From positions 3,872,001 through 3,936,000 of the forward strand of contig NZ_AP025032.1 in NCBI RefSeq assembly GCF_019973775.1: DNA of 64,000 bases, in the 5' to 3' direction. This DNA is from Aureimonas sp. SA4125 (lineage in GTDB: Bacteria > Pseudomonadota > Alphaproteobacteria > Rhizobiales > Rhizobiaceae). Under the pieces are notes generated by a model. It was given only the letters and a program-made list of their open reading frames with translations. It was not told the DNA's origin and did no database searches. The position numbers and the translations under genes were made by a program. The stretch's first letter is position 1; every line of letters begins with the position of its first letter. Shown here piece after piece: positions 18,664-27,974 of the stretch.

Positions 18664-19362
18664 TCACAAACTCTGCGCAGGCGGTGCAAACAGCGGCACG
18701 CCGCGCCGGCGCAGTACCAGCGTCAAAAGGGCTCCGGCGAGGATGCCGCCGGCATGGGCGCCGTAGGAAACGTCCGTGTCGCCGAGGGCCAGCATGGTGA
18801 ACTGGTAGGCGATCCAGACCAGGAGCAGGATCCAGGCGGGCAGCGCCAGGGGAAAACGGCCGAGCACCAGCACCCAGATCCACACCCTCGGGCTCAGCAT
18901 CAGATAGGCCGCAACGATGCCGGAGACGGCGCCGGAGGCGCCGAGAAGCGAGCTGTCGGATTGGGGAAGGGTCAACGCATGCGCGCCGGCCGCAGCGGCC
19001 GCGCACAGCATGTAGAAAAGGACGAAGCGGACGTGCCCGAAGCCATCCTCGACATTGTCGCCGAAGACCCAGAGGAACAGCATGTTGCCGAGCAGATGCC
19101 AGAAATCGAGATGGATGAATGAATAGGTGACGAAGGAGAAGGCCGTCGGCTGCACGTGATATTCCGCCGGCAACTGCGCGTAGTCGTTCACGACGGAAGG
19201 GATGAAGCCGTAGGACAGTTCGAAGCCGGAGAGATAGGCCCCGGTTTCCCCCGTTGCCGAGAAAAACACCCAGATCACGACATTGGCGACGATCAGCGCC
19301 AATGTCAGATACTGAAAGCGGATCCCTTTCAGCCGGTTGTCGTCATAGAAGGGGAGGAACAT
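18664..19362 (-). CDS. Rhomboid-family intramembrane serine protease
   Basis: A 232-residue polytopic protein with about six TM helices. The catalytic serine is in GASGA (Ser143), the catalytic histidine is His203 in YGAHAGG, and the HLDFWHLLGNMLFLWVFGDN loop is the typical L1/TM2 region. Both dyad residues are present, so it should be active on membrane-protein substrates, which are unknown. It is 238 bp upstream of etfB on the same strand and probably transcribed independently. Confidence 0.9.
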   Translation of the reverse strand: MFLPFYDDNRLKGIRFQYLTLALIVANVVIWVFFSATGETGAYLSGFELSYGFIPSVVNDYAQLPAEYHVQPTAFSFVTYSFIHLDFWHLLGNMLFLWVFGDNVEDGFGHVRFVLFYMLCAAAAAGAHALTLPQSDSSLLGASGAVSGIVAAYLMLSPRVWIWVLVLGRFPLALPAWILLLVWIAYQFTMLALGDTDVSYGAHAGGILAGALLTLVLRRRGVPLFAPPAQSL

Positions 19363-19553
19363 TCTGACGCCTTCGCCGCATGGGTCGTGCCATCAAAACT
19401 TGGCTGGCACTGGAAGGCAATGGCATGGCCGCGGGACAGTCGCCTGAGGGCGCAGGTCCACCCCCGCCGGGGCGCGGCAGTCGCTGGGAAGGCCGGCCTT
19501 GCCTCTCGGGGCCTCGCGCCGCTTCCTGCCGGGATGTCGCCGCGCTCGCGCGA

Positions 19554-21884
19554 TCAGGCCACGACGAGCTTGATGTCCTCTGCCTTGAACCGCTCGAGCA
19601 GCGTGAAATAAATGGCGCTGCGCGTCGCGTAGACCGAGCCGGGGCTGGCGACGAAGGCGAACGCCTTGAAGACGACCTTGCTCTCCTCGATCCCGTCGAT
19701 GAAGACGCTGGGAGCCGGACTGGCGAGAATCGCCTCATGCGTGCCGAGAATGTCGAGAAGCGTATCGCGCACGGCCGCCGCATCGACGTCGAGCGGCGTC
19801 GCGAAGCCGATCTGGACGCGACCGAGGGGGTTCGCCATCGTCATGTTGCGGATCGATTTCGTGATCAGCTCGGAATTCGGGACGATCAGCGTCGAACGGT
19901 CCGCGATCTGGATCTCGGTCGATCGGACGCTGATGCGCCGAACCTCCCCCTCGTCGGCTCCCAGACGGACCGTGTCGCCGATCTTCACCGGACGCTCGGC
20001 AAGGAGGATGATGCCCGAGACGAAATTCTGGGTGATCGCCTGAAGGCCGAAGCCGATGCCGACAGACAAGGCGGAGACGACCAGCGCGATCCGTTCGACG
20101 CCGATGCCGAGCGTCGATAGCGCCCAGAAGCCGGCGAGGATGATGCCGGCATAGCTGACGATGGTCGAGACGGAATTTCGCGCGCCGGGATCGAGGTCGG
20201 TGGCCGGCAGGAAGCGATCGTCCAGCCAGCGGCGCACGCCGCGCATCAGCGCGATGCCGACGAAGAGGACGATCGTCGCCTTCAGGATCGATCCGGGGAC
20301 GATGCTGAAGCCGCCGATCTGGATCTCGCTGGAATTGCCGAACTGGTAGAAGAGCGAGCTCGCGCCGGGTCCCAGCGGTCCGGACAGAAGGATGGCAGCG
20401 ACAACGAGGATGGCGAGCCGCAGCAGCGCCGAGACGATGACGCCGAGCTGATCGACCTGCGCCTTGCGCAGGCCAAGGCCGGCGTGGAGCGATCTCCCGA
20501 GCCGGCTCTCGCCCGACAGGAAAGTCGTCGAGACGTCGTCGACGACGATCAGCAGCAGATAGGTCGCGGCCGAAACGATCGCCGTCCAGATCGTCTGCCG
20601 GCTGACGAAGAGCGCAAGATTCACATAGCCCTGGAGCGCCGCGACGAGCGCGATGACGACGGCGCCCCAGCCGAGGAGCGTCGCCACGGTCGCGATGGTC
20701 GTTTGCGCGCTCGGCTCGGCTCCCTCCGGATGGGTGCGGCGGTAGCGCATCAGGCCGATGAGGAGGGTCGAGATGAGAATGCAGTAGCTTGCGGTGACGG
20801 CATAGTTCAGGAAGATCGCCGCCGTCGGGCTGACGCCGACCGCCTTGCCGCCCTCGATCAGGAGGACGCTGAGGAAAGTCAGGATCGCGGCAAGACCGGG
20901 ATAGGGACGCAGGCGACCGACGGCTTCGTCGCTGATCGGCGGCAGCCGCCAGGAGGGCTGCCCTGAGAGAAGCAGGCCGGCGCCGAGCGAGACCATGAAG
21001 CCGCCGATGCCGGCGGTAATCGCCAGCGTCTCGGCAAGCGGTCGCGTCCAGCGGGTGAGGAAGTCACCCCAGTTCAGCGCCTGGTAGACGATGAGGAAGG
21101 CAAGGGTCGACGTCAGCGTGCCGACGACGACGAACCAGAGTGCGAGCGCGGACCTGCGGGCGCGCGTGCCCGGCACCTGCTCGACGGCAAAGCGCCGTCC
21201 GACCTGGCGCAGCCCCCGCCGGACGGGCAGGAGCAGGATCGCGGCAAGGACAAGGCCGGCAGCGAGGAAGACGAGGCGCAGGCCGATATTCGCCTTGGGG
21301 ATCGCCAGGACGGAAACGCGCACGAAATCGCTCAAACGCGCGCTGTCGTCTGACAGGCTGCCGGCGAGATCCGCCCATAAGGTCGGCGACAGCGGCGAGG
21401 CGACCTTTTTGAACGTGTCGCGGTTGAAGGCCTCGTTGATCTCCCGGATCATCCGGTCGATCATTTCCTTGGCGTCCGCGGCCAACAGGCGGCCACGCTT
21501 GATCGTCGAGTCGAGCTCGCCGCGTTCGGCATCGAGCCGCTGCCGCTGCGCCTTGATGTCGGGCGCCTCGTCGTCGAGGACGGGACCGAGTTCGGCGATG
21601 CGCGCGTCGATCTCGGCGAGCTGCGGCACGAGCTGGGCGACGGCCGTATTGGCGGTGCTGCCCGCCACCATTCCGCGATCGCGCAGCTCCGCCTTCTCGT
21701 CGGACGACGTCTCCGCGTCGGCCGCCCGCTTGATGGCGGCCAGTTCCGCTGCCTGCTGGTCGAGAATGACGATCGGGTCGGTCTCTGGCGCCGCCGCGTC
21801 CTGTGCGGCGGCGGGCATGACAGCGACGGCGAAGGCTAGAATCCAGACGAGCGACAGGGACCGGAGGAGATTCCGAAATGTCAT
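19554..21884 (-). CDS. DUF3772 / MscS-family mechanosensitive channel
   Basis: A 776-residue multi-domain channel. A signal peptide (1-27, cut near PAAAQD) precedes a periplasmic coiled region (about 30-160, DUF3772). About ten TM segments (200-590) follow, then the MscS pore and beta domain with GFGLQAITQNFVSGIILL and RPVKIGDTVRLG. The size and order match the large MscK/YbiO-type proteins. It should release solutes on osmotic downshock. It is the last gene of a leftward run with pduO, the twin-TM gene and an EamA transporter. Confidence 0.9.
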   Translation of the reverse strand: MTFRNLLRSLSLVWILAFAVAVMPAAAQDAAAPETDPIVILDQQAAELAAIKRAADAETSSDEKAELRDRGMVAGSTANTAVAQLVPQLAEIDARIAELGPVLDDEAPDIKAQRQRLDAERGELDSTIKRGRLLAADAKEMIDRMIREINEAFNRDTFKKVASPLSPTLWADLAGSLSDDSARLSDFVRVSVLAIPKANIGLRLVFLAAGLVLAAILLLPVRRGLRQVGRRFAVEQVPGTRARRSALALWFVVVGTLTSTLAFLIVYQALNWGDFLTRWTRPLAETLAITAGIGGFMVSLGAGLLLSGQPSWRLPPISDEAVGRLRPYPGLAAILTFLSVLLIEGGKAVGVSPTAAIFLNYAVTASYCILISTLLIGLMRYRRTHPEGAEPSAQTTIATVATLLGWGAVVIALVAALQGYVNLALFVSRQTIWTAIVSAATYLLLIVVDDVSTTFLSGESRLGRSLHAGLGLRKAQVDQLGVIVSALLRLAILVVAAILLSGPLGPGASSLFYQFGNSSEIQIGGFSIVPGSILKATIVLFVGIALMRGVRRWLDDRFLPATDLDPGARNSVSTIVSYAGIILAGFWALSTLGIGVERIALVVSALSVGIGFGLQAITQNFVSGIILLAERPVKIGDTVRLGADEGEVRRISVRSTEIQIADRSTLIVPNSELITKSIRNMTMANPLGRVQIGFATPLDVDAAAVRDTLLDILGTHEAILASPAPSVFIDGIEESKVVFKAFAFVASPGSVYATRSAIYFTLLERFKAEDIKLVVA

Positions 21885-21992
21885 GCGGCTGCCTCGTGGT
21901 GGGTCGCGATGCGGCAGGCGACAGAACCGCGACGATCAACCGGGGAGACGGCATCGTCGCGGCAGTCGGAGCCGGTTGGTCAGTTGCCTTCG

Positions 21993-22565
21993 CTACCGGC
22001 TCGCGCCCGGCACCCAGAGCACGTCCGCCCGGCCGTCGTCGTTGGCGATGCGGCCGGCGACGAAGAGATGGTCGGACAGGCGATTGACGTAGGTCAGCGC
22101 CGCTTCCGAGACCGTTTCGCCCGGCGCCTGCGACAGGGCGACCATCAGCCGCTCGGCGCGCCGTGCGACGGTGCGCGCGAGGTGAAGATGCGCGGCGGCG
22201 GGAGAGCCGGCCGGCAGGATGAAGCTCGTCAGCGGCGTGAGGCGAGCGTTCATCGCGTCGATCTCGCGCTCCAGCCGCTCGACCTGTGACGGAATGATGG
22301 CGAGCCGCTCATAGGGCAGCTTCTCGCCGGTCTCGGGCGTGGCGAGATCGGCACCGAGGTCGAAAAGGTCGTTCTGGATCGTCGCCAGCATGGCGTCGAG
22401 TTCGCCCTCGGTATGCAGGCGCACCATGCCGATCGTGCCGTTCAACTCGTCGACGGTGCCGATCGCCTCGAAGCGCAGGTCCGATTTCAGCCGCCGTTCG
22501 CCGGTGCCAAGGCCCGAGGTGCCGTCGTCGCCGGTGCGGGTGTAGATCTTGTTGAGCTTGACCAT
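21993..22565 (-). CDS. pduO: Cob(I)alamin adenosyltransferase, PduO type
   Basis: Transfers adenosyl from ATP to cob(I)alamin or cobyrinic acid diamide, giving coenzyme B12. The 190 residues include the N-terminal KIYTRTGDDGTSGLGTGER ATP-binding segment, DELNGTIG, and ARTVARRAERLM with the conserved Arg pair and YVNRLSDHLF. Start MVKLNK (22565) overlaps the stop of the upstream small gene by one base (TGATG), so the two are coupled. Confidence 0.94.
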   Translation of the reverse strand: MVKLNKIYTRTGDDGTSGLGTGERRLKSDLRFEAIGTVDELNGTIGMVRLHTEGELDAMLATIQNDLFDLGADLATPETGEKLPYERLAIIPSQVERLEREIDAMNARLTPLTSFILPAGSPAAAHLHLARTVARRAERLMVALSQAPGETVSEAALTYVNRLSDHLFVAGRIANDDGRADVLWVPGASR

Positions 22566-22759
22566 CAGCGTGCCAGCCAGAGCGCGCCGACCATGATCAG
22601 CACCGCGACGCCCTGCAGCATCACGCGGGCCCGCATCAGCTTCTGCGAGCGGTTGCCGTCGCCGCCGCGCATCATGTTGAAGAGCCCCATCAGGAGGACC
22701 GCCGTGACGGCCGCCATGGCGACCAAAGCGAGAATGGACAGGATATCGGACATTGGCAT
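22565..22759 (-). CDS. Twin-transmembrane (HIG1-domain-like) small protein
   Basis: A 64-residue protein (62 if the second ATG at 22753 is used) consisting of two hydrophobic helices joined by a basic loop containing MRGGDGNRSQKLMRARVMLQ. This is the HIG1/twin-TM pattern found next to the cobalamin adenosyltransferase gene in many rhizobia. Function unknown. Its leader is a 17-bp tandem repeat in which the region around the start codon has been copied nearly three times. The stop codon overlaps the pduO start. Confidence 0.82.
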   Translation of the reverse strand: MPMSDILSILALVAMAAVTAVLLMGLFNMMRGGDGNRSQKLMRARVMLQGVAVLIMVGALWLAR

Positions 22760-22804
22760 CGTTCCGGTTGGGGCATCGTTCCGGTTGGGGCATCGTTCCG
22801 GTTG
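22757..22804. repeat. 17-bp tandem repeat, 2.8 copies, over the start of the twin-TM gene
   Basis: The unit CATCGTTCCGGTTGGGG occurs at 22757-22773 and 22774-22790, with a 14-bp partial copy at 22791-22804. Read on the minus strand each copy contains GGAACGATG, i.e. a weak ribosome site and an ATG. The 17-bp length puts the three ATGs (22759, 22776, 22793) in three different frames; only 22759 reads the twin-TM protein. Confidence 0.9.
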
Positions 22805-22856
22805 CCGTCGCACCGGATATAGGCTGCGTCGGCGCGATAGGCGAGTGGACCTTGCG

Positions 22857-23744
22857 TCACGCCTGCGAAACAGGGGGCACGTCGCGTTTCCAGGTCGCCG
22901 CGGCGACGCCGGCGGCGGCAAGCACCATGCCGGCGAGCTGGATCGGCGCCAGCGTCTCGCCGAACAGAAGGAACGCCATGCAGGCGGTGACGCCCGGCGT
23001 CAGGTACATCAGCGACGACACCTCTGACACCGCCCCCTCGCGAATCAGAAACAGGAGAAGGAAGACGGCGCCGATCGACAGGACGAAGGTCAGCCAGACC
23101 AGGGCGAAGACGAGCTCAGCCGTGACGTCGACGCGAAAACTCTCGAAGGCGACGGCGCAGAACGCCATCGGCACCAGCGCACCGAGATACTGCAGCGCCG
23201 TGCCGACCCGGAGATCCACGCCGCCGACGAAGCGCTTCTGCCAGATCGTGCCGACCGAGATGGCAAGCGCCGCCAGAAGTGCCGGCAGCAGCGTCAAACC
23301 CGAGAGGCCGGCCCCGGTGCCGAGTTTCGGCGCGACGACGAGAGCGACGCCGAGAAGGCCGAGCGCCAGCCCCAGCCAGTGCCGCGGCCGGATCGTCTCG
23401 CCGAGGAAGGCTGCGGCGAGGAGCGCCGTCAGGAGCGGCTGAAGGCCAACGATCAGCGCCGCGATGCCGGCCGACAAGCCGTGCCGGACGGCGAAGAAGA
23501 CACCGCCGAGATAGACGCCGTGGATCAGGCCGCCGGCGAACATGGCGTGCAGCGCCGGTCTGCGCCCGGGCCAACCGCCGCGCACCATGAAGGCGACGGG
23601 CGAGAGGAGGACGAGCGCCAGCGCAAAGCGCAAGGCGAGAAAGCTGAAGGGCTCGGCATGCGGCATCGCGTAGCGCGCGCCGATGAAGCCGGTCGACCAG
23701 AGGACGACGAAGATGGCGGGAAAATAGGGAAGCAGACGGGGCAT
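22857..23744 (-). CDS. EamA/DMT-family transporter
   Basis: A 295-residue inner-membrane transporter with ten predicted TM helices in two repeated EamA halves. WSTGFIGARYAMPHAEPF is the usual N-terminal signature and LAPIQLAGMVLAAAGV the usual C-terminal one. Such proteins export metabolites or amino acids; the substrate is unknown. The start MPRLLPYF at 23744 removes an 80-residue upstream extension of low-complexity, non-conserved sequence. Confidence 0.88.
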   Translation of the reverse strand: MPRLLPYFPAIFVVLWSTGFIGARYAMPHAEPFSFLALRFALALVLLSPVAFMVRGGWPGRRPALHAMFAGGLIHGVYLGGVFFAVRHGLSAGIAALIVGLQPLLTALLAAAFLGETIRPRHWLGLALGLLGVALVVAPKLGTGAGLSGLTLLPALLAALAISVGTIWQKRFVGGVDLRVGTALQYLGALVPMAFCAVAFESFRVDVTAELVFALVWLTFVLSIGAVFLLLFLIREGAVSEVSSLMYLTPGVTACMAFLLFGETLAPIQLAGMVLAAAGVAAATWKRDVPPVSQA

Positions 23745-24001
23745 GATCGGCCTGTTCTGGGGGCCTTCAGGCCGGCCCCCGTCGCGCGGCGGCAGCCGCC
23801 TCGCCTTATGCGACGTCCGGGCCGCCGCGTCTGTTGCCGGAGGGCAACGCGCCGACGACTTCCGGGCCGCGTTGACCCCTCTTGTCTGTTCATCCCGGGC
23901 AAACCGCAGCAGACACGGACAGACAGCCGTCTGCGCCGCCGAGGGCCGACGGGAATCGGCACCGACCGGCCGGCACGACACGAGGCTTTCGCCGCACCGC
24001 C

Positions 24002-24958
24002 ATGCAGATCATCCTCACCGTCATCGTGCCGATCTTCGCGGTCATCGCCGTCGGCTTTCTTGCCGCGCGGCTGAAGCTGCTGGGCGATTCGGTCGGCGAG
24101 GGCCTCGCCAAGTTCGTCTTCGTCATTGCCGTACCGGCGCTCTTGTTCCGCACGCTCGCCACCGCCAACTTCGCGGGCGCCAATCCCCTCTTCCTGTGGC
24201 TCGCCTATTTCCTCGGCGTCGCCCTGACCTGGGCGCCGGCGACGATCCTCGTACGCCGCTTCATGGGCACGGACCGGCGCACCGGCATCATCGCCGGCAT
24301 CTCCGCCAGCTTTGCCAACACGGTCTTCATCGCGATTCCCGCGGTGCAGCGCGCCTATGGCGATACGGGGCTGGAGGCGCTGTTCCTCATCATCGCCATC
24401 CACATGCCCGTCATGATGACCGTCGCGACCCTCCTGATGGAGCGCGCGGCAAGGCTCGATGCGGCCGAGAGCGGCAACGCGGCGCCGGCTGGCTCGGCGC
24501 TTTCGACGATCGGGCGGATCGCCGTCAACCTGTCGCGCAACGCCATCATCGTCGGCATCCTCTGCGGCCTCGCCTGGCGGGTCACCGGCCTGGCGCTCCC
24601 CGGCCCGGTCGAGGACGTGGTGCGGCTCCTCGGCTCGACGGCCGGCCCGGTCTCGCTCTTTGCCATGGGCATGTCGCTGACCCGCTATGGCCTGCGCGGC
24701 GACATCGGCAGCGCCGTCGTCATCTCGGCCCTGTCGCTGGTGCTGATGCCGGCCGTCGTCTACCTCGTCGGCACCGCGCTCTTGCCGGCGCTCTGGCTGA
24801 AGGTCGCCGTCCTCACCGCGGCGAGCCCGGCGGGTGTCAACTGCTATCTCTTCGCCAGCTATTTCAAATCCGGCGAAAAGCTCGCTGCAACCTCGATCCT
24901 CGTCTCGACGCTCCTCTCCGTCGTCACCCTCGCCGTGTGGCTGGCGATCCTCGGCTGA
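24002..24958 (+). CDS. AEC-family (auxin efflux carrier-like) transporter
   Basis: A 318-residue protein with about ten TM helices in two halves, opening MQIILTVIVPIFAVIAVGF and ending with the family's SPAGVNCYLFASYF and a last TM. Bacterial AEC proteins carry organic anions such as malate or malonate; the substrate here is unknown. The start at 24002 is chosen because the hydrophobic segment begins there. The stop codon abuts the gluQ stop codon tail to tail. Confidence 0.88.
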   Translation: MQIILTVIVPIFAVIAVGFLAARLKLLGDSVGEGLAKFVFVIAVPALLFRTLATANFAGANPLFLWLAYFLGVALTWAPATILVRRFMGTDRRTGIIAGISASFANTVFIAIPAVQRAYGDTGLEALFLIIAIHMPVMMTVATLLMERAARLDAAESGNAAPAGSALSTIGRIAVNLSRNAIIVGILCGLAWRVTGLALPGPVEDVVRLLGSTAGPVSLFAMGMSLTRYGLRGDIGSAVVISALSLVLMPAVVYLVGTALLPALWLKVAVLTAASPAGVNCYLFASYFKSGEKLAATSILVSTLLSVVTLAVWLAILG

Positions 24959-25867
24959 TCACGCGCCCGCCACCGCCGCAGTAGCCGGCAGTCCGACCAT
25001 CCGCCGGATGTCCTCGGCGGTGAGGCCCGCCGCGCGCATCGATCCGAGCGAGGTGTCGCGCGCGCTCTTGGACAGTTTTCGCCCGTCGGGTCCCAGGATG
25101 AGGTTGTGATGGTGGTAGATCGGCCGGGGCAGGCCGAGCAGTGCCTGCAGCACGAGGTGCACGGAGGTCGCGGCCAGGAGGTCGCGGCCGCGCACGACAT
25201 GCGTCACGCCCTGCAGCGCATCGTCGACGACGACCGCGAGGTGGTAGCTCGTCGGCACGTCCTTGCGCGCGAGGACGACGTCTCCCCAGGCCGAGGGATC
25301 GGCGACGATCTCGGCCGCTTCCCCGTCCGGCACGGCGCCGGTCTCGATGAAGGACAGCCGGCCGAGGCCGGACAGCGCCTTCGCCATGTCGAGCCGGAAG
25401 GCGTGCGGCTCGCCGGCCGCGATCCGGGCATGCCGTTCGGCGTCCGGGAGATGCCGGTCGAGCCCGGGATAGAGCGGCGCGCCGTCGGGATCGCTCGGCC
25501 AGGGGGTGCCCGTCTCCTCGAAATGGCGCTCGGCAAAGGCACGGATCTCGCTGCGCGACAGAAAGGCGGGATAGACGAGGCCGGCATCGACAAGCGCGTC
25601 CAGGGCCGCGCGGTAGTCGCCGAAATGCTCGGACTGCCGGCGCGGCGGACCGTCCCAGGAAAGACCGAGAAAGCCGAGATCGTCCTCGATCGCCTGCTCG
25701 TAGGCGATCGAGCACCGCGCTCTGTCGATGTCTTCCAGGCGCAGCAGGAAGCGCCCGCCCTCGGTCCGCGCCAGGCCATGATTGAGCAGCGCCGAAAAGG
25801 CGTGGCCGAGGTGCAGCTCGCCGTTCGGGCTTGGGGCAAAGCGGTAGACCGGTCGGTATTCGTCCAT
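24959..25867 (-). CDS. gluQ: Glutamyl-Q tRNA(Asp) synthetase
   Basis: A 302-residue truncated paralogue of glutamyl-tRNA synthetase that lacks the anticodon-binding domain and attaches glutamate to queuosine-34 of tRNA-Asp. HLGH (19-22, the HIGH motif) lies in YRFAPSPNGELHLGHAFSAL, RLEDID follows, and LSKSA near the C-terminus is the KMSKS-like motif. The start MDEYRPVYRFAPSPNG at 25867 is the first Met before the conserved region. It is divergent from alkA over 76 bp. Confidence 0.92.
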   Translation of the reverse strand: MDEYRPVYRFAPSPNGELHLGHAFSALLNHGLARTEGGRFLLRLEDIDRARCSIAYEQAIEDDLGFLGLSWDGPPRRQSEHFGDYRAALDALVDAGLVYPAFLSRSEIRAFAERHFEETGTPWPSDPDGAPLYPGLDRHLPDAERHARIAAGEPHAFRLDMAKALSGLGRLSFIETGAVPDGEAAEIVADPSAWGDVVLARKDVPTSYHLAVVVDDALQGVTHVVRGRDLLAATSVHLVLQALLGLPRPIYHHHNLILGPDGRKLSKSARDTSLGSMRAAGLTAEDIRRMVGLPATAAVAGA

Positions 25868-25943
25868 GCAGGATTGCACTCCGCAACCTCCTCGAGGCAT
25901 TCAGCGGAATGGATATAGGCCAAAGCACCAGGGCGCAGCAGCG

Positions 25944-26717
25944 ATGATCCTGACAGAAGACGACATCGCACGGGAACTTGCGGCGCTTTCCCTGATCGAT
26001 CCGCGTCTGGCCGCCCTGGTCGAGATCGCCGGCCCCCTCCCCGTCCGTGCGACGCCCGGCGGGCTGAGGGGCCTGATCGGCATGGTCGTCGGCCAGCAGG
26101 TGTCCCGGGCGAGCGCCGTGGCGATCCTGACGCGTCTTGGCGCCGCCATGGATCTCGACGACCCCCGCTCCATTCTCGCCGCGACGGATGCCGACTTCCG
26201 CTTCGCCGGCATGTCGCGCGTGAAGGAGAGGACCGCGCTGGCCCTGGCCGAAGCCTGTCTCGACGGCCGGCTGGATTTCGCGCGAATCACGGAGCTTTCG
26301 CCGGACGCGGCCATCGGCGAGCTCATCGCGCTTCCCGGTATCGGACCGTGGACGGCCGAGTGCTTCCTCCTCTTCTCGGCCGGCCATCCCGACATCTTTC
26401 CGGCGGGCGACCTCGCCTTGCAGATCGCGGTCGCGCACGGGCTCGGCCTCGCCGAGCGGCCGAAGCCGAAGCCGCTGGTGGCGCTGGCGCGCGACTGGGC
26501 GCCGCACCGCTCGGCTGCAGCCCGGTTGTTCTGGGGCTACTACGCCGTTCTCACCCGCCGCGACGCAGCGCCCGTCGACGCCGCGACCGGCGCCCAGAAC
26601 CGGCGCGGCGATGATTTGCCGGCGGCTGAGAACGAGGCGGCGCGGGCAGGCGCGACACCGGCTGTGGCCAAGCGCAGCAGGCGCCTTCCCCAAGGCTTCA
26701 CAAAGGCGACACGATAG
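25944..26717 (+). CDS. alkA: DNA-3-methyladenine glycosylase II (AlkA-like)
   Basis: HhH-GPD base-excision glycosylase of 257 residues that removes alkylated purines. The helix-hairpin-helix is LPGIGPWTAE (130-139) and the catalytic aspartate is Asp156 in FPAGDLALQ. The conserved QQVSRASA is at 51-58. The C-terminal ~45 residues are a basic, Ala-rich tail beyond the fold. The start MILTEDD (25944) follows directly from the fold alignment. Confidence 0.9.
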   Translation: MILTEDDIARELAALSLIDPRLAALVEIAGPLPVRATPGGLRGLIGMVVGQQVSRASAVAILTRLGAAMDLDDPRSILAATDADFRFAGMSRVKERTALALAEACLDGRLDFARITELSPDAAIGELIALPGIGPWTAECFLLFSAGHPDIFPAGDLALQIAVAHGLGLAERPKPKPLVALARDWAPHRSAAARLFWGYYAVLTRRDAAPVDAATGAQNRRGDDLPAAENEAARAGATPAVAKRSRRLPQGFTKATR

Positions 26718-26770
26718 GACACCATAGTTCCTGCAAGAAGACGCAAGTCGTTTGGTGAAGGAGACTGTCC

Positions 26771-27331
26771 TTGACGATTGCAGTAGCTCAGAACCTGTCG
26801 CCGACGCTGGTTCTGAACGCGGACTTCCGGCCCCTGAGTTACTACCCCCTGTCGCTGTGGAGCTGGCAGGATGCGATCAAGGCCGTGTTTCTCGACCGGG
26901 TGACGATCCTCGCCGAATACGACCAGACGGTCCGCAGCCCGACCTTCAGCATGCAGCTGCCGTCGGTGGTCTGCCTGAAATCTTACGTGAAACCCGCCCG
27001 GCACCCGGCCTTCACACGGTTCAACGTCTTTCTGCGCGACCGTTTCCAGTGCCAGTACTGCCATTCGCCGAACGACCTGACCTTCGACCACGTCATCCCC
27101 CGCTCCAAGGGCGGGCTGACCACCTGGGAAAACGTCGTCGCCGCCTGCTCGCCCTGCAATCTGAAGAAGGGCGGGCTGATGCCGCGCGATGCCGGCATGC
27201 TGCCGCACCAGAAGCCGTATCAGCCGACGGTGCACGACCTTCACAACAATGGTCGCCTGTTCCCGCCCAACTTCCTGCACGAGAGCTGGCTCGACTACCT
27301 CTATTGGGACTCCGAGCTGGATCCGGAATAG
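26771..27331 (+). CDS. HNH endonuclease-domain protein
   Basis: A 186-residue protein with a C-terminal HNH domain: two zinc knuckles (Cys94/Cys97 and Cys126/Cys129), DH at 106-107, Asn121 and Asn130. The DHVIPRSKGG and ENVVAACSPCN blocks are the canonical HNH pattern. The N-terminal 80 residues are conserved in this housekeeping alphaproteobacterial family. The best start is TTG at 26771, eight bases after a strong Shine-Dalgarno (GAAGGAG); no ATG lies near. The substrate is unknown; no restriction methylase is nearby, so restriction is unlikely. Confidence 0.88.
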   Translation: MTIAVAQNLSPTLVLNADFRPLSYYPLSLWSWQDAIKAVFLDRVTILAEYDQTVRSPTFSMQLPSVVCLKSYVKPARHPAFTRFNVFLRDRFQCQYCHSPNDLTFDHVIPRSKGGLTTWENVVAACSPCNLKKGGLMPRDAGMLPHQKPYQPTVHDLHNNGRLFPPNFLHESWLDYLYWDSELDPE

Positions 27332-27575
27332 CCGCGCCGTTTCAGGTGCATCGCCGAGGCGACCAACCCCCGGCCATTCGGGTGATGTCTTCCGCCGGTC
27401 GTTCGGATACGTGCCGGTGATTCGACAGGCTCGTGCAAGCCGCGACTGATACGAAAGCCTGTCCTCGGAGCGCTTGGCGGGAACGGGCGTCGGAGACGAT
27501 GTTGCACCGGCAGGCGGGCCCGGCGCGGACGAGAAACCGCGGCGAGCTTCTCCCCATCAGGCGGAAGGAGCCTTC

Positions 27576-27866
27576 ATGAGCGCCGTGTCAGCCACCGGCA
27601 GGATCGCGGCGGTGTTCGAGCAACCCTCCGACAATCCCCGCGACCCGAAAGAAGAGGGCGTCATCATCGCCGTAGAGCCGATCGCCGACGGTACCGCCCC
27701 GGCCGAGAGCGGCAATGAGCCGAATGTCGGCAGGTCCACGGCCGAGACCGTCACGGGCGACGTCGCCCTGGCACTCCTGGACGTCCAGCAGGCCGGCAGG
27801 ACCCACACCGCTTCGCTCTGTGCCGCGGACGCCCTGGCCGAGTACCTGTCGTCTGAAACGGCTTAG
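27576..27866 (+). CDS. Small hypothetical protein
   Basis: A 96-residue open frame preceded by a good ribosome site (GGAAGGAG, 6 bases before ATG). The product is acidic, begins MSAVSATGRIAAVFEQPSDN, and has no TM segment or recognised motif. The N-terminal half looks like an anti-parallel beta unit and the C-terminal half (TGDVALALLDVQQAGRTHTA) is probably helical. It stands alone between the HNH gene and the leftward dsbB. The ribosome site is the main support; I do not recognise the family. Confidence 0.5.
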   Translation: MSAVSATGRIAAVFEQPSDNPRDPKEEGVIIAVEPIADGTAPAESGNEPNVGRSTAETVTGDVALALLDVQQAGRTHTASLCAADALAEYLSSETA

Positions 27867-27974
27867 GGCGCGCCTGCGGACTTTCGCCAGCGCACGAAAT
27901 GCGCGCGCTCCATGGTCTGGCCTATCGCATCATCTGGACATCGGATCTTGCAACCCACTCTGTAACGCTCTGCC

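Noticed and set aside
22757..22804. Repeat array considered as CRISPR
   Set aside because: Units are contiguous 17-mers without spacers and no cas genes are present.
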